A DNA stretch of 64,000 nt from contig NZ_CP088261.1 of assembly GCF_021117345.1 (NCBI RefSeq), positions 1,178,001 to 1,242,000 of the forward strand, read 5' to 3'. Every line of letters begins with the position of its first letter. Position 1 is the first letter of the stretch. A model generated the notes under the pieces. The model searched no databases and was not told the origin of the DNA. It saw nothing but the letters and a program-made list of their open reading frames with translations. Source of the DNA: Microbacterium sp. cx-55 (GTDB lineage Bacteria; Actinomycetota; Actinomycetes; Actinomycetales; Microbacteriaceae). Shown one piece after another: positions 59,700 to 64,000 of this stretch. A program made the translations under genes and the position numbers.

Positions 59700-60740
59700 C
59701 TAATGGCTATGTGTGATCGCAACCGACGGGGATGCGTCGCGGTAGGCGGTCGGCGACGTTCCCTTCCACCGTTTGAACGCACTCGTGAAACTTGCCGGGT
59801 CAGAGTACCCGAGAACTCGTGATATTTGCGACACCGAGTGATTCGATGCGGCGAGCAGCTCGGAAGCGAGGGTGCCCAGGGTGGCATCGCGTACCTGTGC
59901 AAAATCGTGCCCGGTCAATTCAAGCTTTCGTTGTAGCGTGCGTGGGGAGACGCGCAGCGCAGCGGCCGCGTTCGCCAGCTTGCGATTTAGGTGCGGGGCC
60001 GCACGGATGACCTTCTCTACTGTGCTCGGCCAGTCGCCAGTCTCACGGAGGACTTCGAGAATCCGCGTGTCTTGGTGTACCCACGTTGTGTACTGAAACT
60101 CATTGCCAAAGGGAAGTTCGTGTAGGGACGCTTCGGGCTCCCACCACACCCGTAGCGCTTCGGAGTCGCACTTCACGCTGCACGCAACGATTGTCGAGAC
60201 CTCGGGAGCAAGGGTTGGGAGCGGAATGTCCACGTGGGTGAATGGGAATGGCTCGCCGTAAAGCCAAGAGAACGTCCGGAAGGTCACGACGAGCTCGCGG
60301 TAGATGCTGAATGGTACGAGCTCGTCGGGGGCATCCGGGTAGGTGAATTCGAGGCCCGTTAGCCGTCCGTCTGACGTTCTCAGTGGCGACACTTCAACGA
60401 GACCCGGAACGTCATCTGTCGCTGCTGCCCGTACCCAAGCTTCGAGGTTCGGCGCGGCCACGAGAGCGAGTCCTCTGATACCGAACGAGCCGAGAGTATA
60501 TGAACGTGCGGCCCGCACCCATAAGTCGACGCGGTCCTTCGTGAGAGCAACGAACTGCAGCTGGAAAGCCAGTTCTTTTCTCGCCGGTACGGTCCCCCCG
60601 GGCCGGTTTACAACGTCGTGGTCGATGTCGGCCGCCAACAAGGCGAGCTTCCAGTCAAGCCCCGCGTCTTTCAGCACGTCGCAGAGCGCGTGCAGGCTGA
60701 AGTTGGGGATGCGTAAGTCCCGGTAAGAGTTGAATCGCAC
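59700..60740 (-). CDS. AraC family transcriptional regulator
   Basis: 346 aa. The C-terminal HTH pair is AALRVSPRTLQRKLELTGHDFAQVRD and SVSQISRVLGYSDPASFTSAFKRWKGTSPTAYR, with a strong AraC/XylS signature. The N-terminal 200 residues match the arabinose-binding-like domain of the OruR/VirS group. It is divergent from the cupin gene and convergent with the PEP-mutase-like gene, so it probably regulates this cluster. Confidence 0.93.
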   Translation of the reverse strand: MRFNSYRDLRIPNFSLHALCDVLKDAGLDWKLALLAADIDHDVVNRPGGTVPARKELAFQLQFVALTKDRVDLWVRAARSYTLGSFGIRGLALVAAPNLEAWVRAAATDDVPGLVEVSPLRTSDGRLTGLEFTYPDAPDELVPFSIYRELVVTFRTFSWLYGEPFPFTHVDIPLPTLAPEVSTIVACSVKCDSEALRVWWEPEASLHELPFGNEFQYTTWVHQDTRILEVLRETGDWPSTVEKVIRAAPHLNRKLANAAAALRVSPRTLQRKLELTGHDFAQVRDATLGTLASELLAASNHSVSQISRVLGYSDPASFTSAFKRWKGTSPTAYRDASPSVAITHSH

Positions 60741-61052
60741 TGCATACCTCCATCGACGTCTTCTGGAGCACTCCCCGACGCGCGGTCTTGTAGGCGCAGA
60801 AGAGTCGGAAATGCGGCGTAGTTTCCTAGGGTACTGGCGCGGTTCACCCTGTCAAGTCAGCGTTGAGGCTGGTTACGGTGAAGGCCTATCGCGGAGCGGG
60901 CAGCATGGCCGGCTCACAAGGCAATGGAGCAAACGTGATTCACCAGCGTGCGAGATGCTACGCCGGCGCGAGCGCTCGTCCCACCACCGCGGGCGCGACC
61001 ACTCTTGTGGCTCCGTGACCGCGGCTCACTTAGAGCAAAGGCAGGTTATCGA
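60741..61052. promoter_or_regulatory. Divergent promoter region of araC-type gene and cupin
   Basis: 312 bp, no credible gene. It must hold promoters for both directions and probably the AraC-type binding sites, but I could not pick out clear direct repeats. Confidence 0.35.
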
Positions 61053-61559
61053 ATGACTTTTCCGGACCCCACCGAATTCCGTCTTGTCGTCGCGGGGCTC
61101 TCCGCTGCGGGGGAACCTGATTTTCTCGAGGTTGATCCACCAGCAACCATCGACATCCCCGGTGTGGCGAAGGGCGCTTTCTATTGGGCTGTCGACGGCG
61201 GCCATAGCAAAGAGAACATTGGCAGCCCGCCGGACAGTGTCCGACTCGCTGGGCCCGGCGGGTCGACTTTCGGGGTGAACAGCTTTCCGGCCCGTTCGGC
61301 GGGCAAGACTCTCGACATCAGCGATATCGATCCCTCGATGGAAGTCGGCCAGGGCGGCGACCCCGCGATGCACTCGAGCGACACGATCGATTACGAAGTT
61401 GTCATCTCAGGGAAAGTCGACGTTGAGCTGCCCGGAGGCAAGATCCGCACACTGCGGCCCGGTGACCTCCTTGTCATGGGCGGCGTCACCCACGCGTGGC
61501 GAAACCCGTATGACGAGGACTGCGTCTACATCGTGGTGACCGTCGGGTTCAACCCGTAG
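61053..61559 (+). CDS. Cupin domain protein
   Basis: The ATG at 61053 starts MTFPDPTEFRLVVAGLSAAGEP; 168 aa. The cupin barrel has MHSSDTIDYEVVISGKVDVEL (motif 1, with one His and the acidic residue), and RPGDLLVMGGVTHAWRNP (motif 2, His). The protein has a metal site typical of small sensor or isomerase cupins. Frame starts upstream (60948) lie in the promoter region. It is followed by an SDR gene, and both may act on the same substrate. Confidence 0.82.
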   Translation: MTFPDPTEFRLVVAGLSAAGEPDFLEVDPPATIDIPGVAKGAFYWAVDGGHSKENIGSPPDSVRLAGPGGSTFGVNSFPARSAGKTLDISDIDPSMEVGQGGDPAMHSSDTIDYEVVISGKVDVELPGGKIRTLRPGDLLVMGGVTHAWRNPYDEDCVYIVVTVGFNP

Positions 61560-61684
61560 CCACCAGCGATGTTGTCGCGACGCACACCCAAAGCGGTCTC
61601 ACGGGCTGCACAAACTCCGACGGCACTGCGCACGTGCCGTCAATCATCTTCGCGGATCTCTCGCGATCAATGAAAGGAAGACCA

Positions 61685-62431
61685 ATGGCAAGACTAGAAG
61701 GCAAAGTTGCTCTCATCACAGGTGGCGCGTCTGGCATGGGCGCCGCCCACGTCAGGGTGTTTCTCGACGAGGGCGCGAAAGTCATCATCACAGACATCAA
61801 CGAGGAACTGGGTTCCTCGTTAGCCAAAGAACTGGGTGCCAACGCCCTGTTCCTTTCTCACGATGTGAGTGAACCCGAGTCATGGGCCGCAGTAGTAAAA
61901 GCCGGTGAAGCCGCGTTCGGCCCCATTACCGTATTGGTGAACAACGCGGGCATCCCGGGGCCGGTCGTTGAGACCCTGGAGCTGCGCGATTCCGACTATC
62001 TCCGCATCATCGACATCGACCAGAACGGCGTCTTCTACGGAATGCGTGCTGTCCTTCCGGCCATGATCGCCGCTGGCGGCGGCTCGATCGTGAATATATC
62101 CTCTCTGGCAGGAATGGCTCACAAGCCGGGCAGCCCGAACATCGGATATACCGGCGCAAAGTTCGCCGTTCGCGGCATGACCAAGGCGACCGCTGTCGAG
62201 TACGCGAAGCACGGCGTGCGGGTGAACTCGGTGCATCCGGGTGCCATCCTCACCCCACTGAACAGGACCTGGGGCGAAGATGCGCTGGCCGGAGTAGCGG
62301 CATCGATTCCGATCGGCCGCTTCGCCGAGCCAGAAGAAGTGTCGTTCGCGGTCCTGTTCCTCGCGTCCGACGAAGCACGCTACATCACCGGCGTCGAGCT
62401 GATCGTCGACGGCGGCATTCTGGCTGCATAG
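61685..62431 (+). CDS. Short-chain dehydrogenase/reductase
   Basis: ATG at 61685 is 6 bp after GAAAGGAAG; 248 aa. Cofactor motif TGGASGMGAAHV, NNAG in LVNNAGIPG, catalytic Ser in NISSLAGMA, and YTGAKFAV (Tyr-x-x-x-Lys). The Asp in TDINEE suggests NAD preference. It is probably an alcohol or 3-oxo-acid dehydrogenase of the catabolic cluster. A strong hairpin follows its stop. Confidence 0.92.
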   Translation: MARLEGKVALITGGASGMGAAHVRVFLDEGAKVIITDINEELGSSLAKELGANALFLSHDVSEPESWAAVVKAGEAAFGPITVLVNNAGIPGPVVETLELRDSDYLRIIDIDQNGVFYGMRAVLPAMIAAGGGSIVNISSLAGMAHKPGSPNIGYTGAKFAVRGMTKATAVEYAKHGVRVNSVHPGAILTPLNRTWGEDALAGVAASIPIGRFAEPEEVSFAVLFLASDEARYITGVELIVDGGILAA

Positions 62432-62438
62432 CGGTGAA

Positions 62439-62478
62439 CATGTGGGCCCGGAGACACGAGACCCTTCGGGCCCACATG
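62439..62478 (+). terminator. 12-bp hairpin after SDR gene
   Basis: catgtgggcccg (62439-62450) and cgggcccacatg (62467-62478) are perfect arms with a 16-nt loop. It lies 7 bp after the SDR stop and before ppsR. The T-run is weak. It argues against ppsR starting at 62434. Confidence 0.65.
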
Positions 62479-62523
62479 CAACGGATGCCTCGTAGACGGG
62501 GCCACGACCAAAGGCGAGTGACA

Positions 62524-63414
62524 GTGGCCGATGTCATCGGTGGGACCTGGAATGATCCCTTCGACAAAGTAGGTAGCGAAGCGCCCGTGCAACAAGGCAC
62601 CCATCTTGCCTCTCGCGCCGCGTACTTCGTGTCTGACAGCACCGGCATCACCGCCGAGACCCTGGGCAGCGCCCTGCTGGCGAACTTCCCGGGAGTCGTC
62701 TTCCACCGCCACACCATTCCCTTCGTTGATTCGGTCAGTGGGGCGCGAAATCTCGTCGGCGACATCCAGCGCGCAGAACAGGCTGGTGTCGACCCCATTC
62801 TCTTCACCACCGTCAAGGCCACCGAGATACTCCAGGTGCTGACCGCTTCAGGTGCGATCGTGATCGATCTTCTAGGTGGCCATCTCCGCGAGTTGGAGGC
62901 GGCCCTGGGCAGCACCGCGTCGGAGCAGCTCGGTCAGTACCACGGCGTGGGTGACATGGAGCGGTACTTCGCACGCATGCGCGCGGTGGAGTACGCGATC
63001 GAGCACGATGACGGTCAAAGCATGCGGGCCCTTGACATCGCAGACGTGATTATCATTGCGCCTTCGCGGTGTGGCAAGACGCCCACAACGATGTATCTGG
63101 CACTCCAATACGGCCTGCTCGTGGCGAACTACCCGCTGACCGACGACGACTTCCCCTCCGACGGGCTGCCGAATACGGTGTCTCAGTACGTCGAGAAGTG
63201 CTTTGGTCTCACTACAACGCCGCTGCGCCTGAGTCAGGTGCGGCACGAGCGCCGTCCGAGCTCGACCTATGCAAGCCTCGCGCAATGCACCCTCGAGCTG
63301 CGGCGGGCGGAAGATCTGTACCGCCGCAATCGCGTGCCGTTCCTGAACTCCTCCACCAAATCTGTCGAAGAGATGTCGGCCGTGATCATGCAGTCCATGC
63401 GACTGCGCACCTGA
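62524..63414 (+). CDS. ppsR: PEP synthase regulatory kinase/pyrophosphorylase (DUF299)
   Basis: The frame is open from 62434, but this crosses the hairpin, so I place the start at GTG 62524 (AAAGGCGA 4 bp before); GTG 62518 is possible. 296 aa, near the family length. Features: AYFVSDSTGITAETLG at the start, IDLLGGHLRELE, and the P-loop APSRCGKTPTTMYLA. It phosphorylates and dephosphorylates PEP synthase on Thr, using ADP and phosphate. It precedes ppsA, its target. Confidence 0.92.
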   Translation: MADVIGGTWNDPFDKVGSEAPVQQGTHLASRAAYFVSDSTGITAETLGSALLANFPGVVFHRHTIPFVDSVSGARNLVGDIQRAEQAGVDPILFTTVKATEILQVLTASGAIVIDLLGGHLRELEAALGSTASEQLGQYHGVGDMERYFARMRAVEYAIEHDDGQSMRALDIADVIIIAPSRCGKTPTTMYLALQYGLLVANYPLTDDDFPSDGLPNTVSQYVEKCFGLTTTPLRLSQVRHERRPSSTYASLAQCTLELRRAEDLYRRNRVPFLNSSTKSVEEMSAVIMQSMRLRT

Positions 63415-63488
63415 CGTGTCGACTCGCTGAACGACCGACACCCATCCATCTCCTCGCGCATACACCCCACACAGATCGGGTCACCAAA

Positions 63489-64000
63489 ATGACGAATACC
63501 CTCTGGTTCACCGAGATCGGCATGCACGACGTCGGCCAGGTCGGCGGCAAGAACGCCTCCCTCGGTGAAATGGTCTCGAACCTCTCCAACGCGGGCGTCA
63601 CCGTCCCCGGGGGTTTTGCCACGACCGCGGACGCCTACCGCGCCTTCCTCGCCGCCGACGGCCTGTCCGACCGGATCCGCGCGACAGTCGAGTCGCTCGA
63701 CGTGACCGATGTTGTGGAGCTCGCCCGAGTGGGCGCAAACGTGCGCGAGTGGATTGAGAATCAGCCCTTTTTGTCTGATTTCGAGGCAGATGTTCGTGAC
63801 GCGTATTGGACACTTGTGGGCAGGGAATCAGTAGGCGGGCCCGTGTCGTGGGCGGTGCGTTCCAGCGCGACGGCGGAAGATTTGCCTGATGCGTCTTTTG
63901 CAGGGCAGCAGGAGACGTTCCTAAACATCAGTGGGATCGAGAACATCCTCGCGGCAATCCGCAGCGTCTTCGCGTCGCTGTACAACGACCGAGCGATCGC
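63489..64000 (+). CDS. ppsA: Phosphoenolpyruvate synthase, 3'-truncated by window edge
   Basis: ATG at 63489 (MTNTLWFTEIGMHDVGQVGG). The visible 170 residues contain the N-terminal nucleotide-binding signature GKNASLGEMV, VPGGFATTADAYR, and RSSATAEDLPDASFAGQQETF. PEP synthase turns pyruvate, ATP and water into PEP, AMP and phosphate, for gluconeogenesis. It follows ppsR by 74 bp. The rest of the gene lies beyond the window. Confidence 0.92.
   Translation, partial: MTNTLWFTEIGMHDVGQVGGKNASLGEMVSNLSNAGVTVPGGFATTADAYRAFLAADGLSDRIRATVESLDVTDVVELARVGANVREWIENQPFLSDFEADVRDAYWTLVGRESVGGPVSWAVRSSATAEDLPDASFAGQQETFLNISGIENILAAIRSVFASLYNDRAI

Noticed and set aside
62434..62523. ppsR beginning at GTG 62434
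   Set aside because: This would place the start 2 bp after the SDR stop and run through a 12-bp hairpin, adding 30 residues absent from typical PpsR proteins.

Overview
The window is a high-GC actinobacterial chromosome segment, most consistent with the family Microbacteriaceae and probably Microbacterium. The evidence is the strong GC bias at third codon positions, frequent GTG starts, the parA-scpA-scpB gene order, an actinobacterial rRNA operon with a tRNA-free spacer, and dense use of the octamer GGATGCGG/CCGCATCC. The genus is an inference from these features, not from a search.

Positions 1-8391 hold a cell-surface locus. It contains a membrane-anchored PstS-like giant protein (cut by the window edge), a secreted PstS-like protein, a secreted unknown, two related membrane-anchored DUF916-type proteins, a sortase-fold protein whose catalytic residues are all replaced, and a PstB-like ABC ATPase with a 130-residue extension. 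No PstC/PstA permease is seen. Then come a SatD/DUF3307-like convergent pair, tyrS, two small genes and one complete rRNA operon (13181-18443) with two candidate promoters and a terminator.

Positions 18522-42716 are mostly housekeeping: a repeat/TPR protein, an HAD phosphatase, tlyA-nadK-recN-pyrG-NUDIX-xerD, a VKOR gene, parA-scpA-scpB-pseudouridine synthase-tyrA-cmk-der in tightly overlapping runs, nrdD-nrdG on the minus strand, an unusual NUDIX-NYN fusion, a DUF222-HNH gene, an S4-domain gene, a lysoplasmalogenase and a GNAT acetyltransferase.

Positions 42884-56163 (about 13.3 kb) are a defence island inserted in the anticodon region of a tRNA-Pro gene. The two halves of that gene (42844-42883 and 56164-56197) join into a perfect 74-nt tRNA. 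The island carries its own intact tRNA-Pro, a tyrosine integrase, a Fic toxin with a small partner, a type II CBASS operon (CD-NTase, E1-E2 Cap2, and a single-chain JAB-TIR-SAVED fusion), a divergent CapH/CapP-like regulator-protease pair, a TIGR02391 gene, and a 1020-residue nuclease-helical-repeat protein. A strong hairpin and a 39-residue micro-protein lie at the head of the CBASS operon.

Beyond the island is a decayed stretch with a fragment of an AAA-type defence ATPase. It is followed by a catabolic-looking cluster (MFS transporter, isocitrate lyase/PEP mutase family enzyme, AraC regulator, cupin, SDR), and then ppsR and the start of ppsA, which regulate and carry out PEP synthesis.
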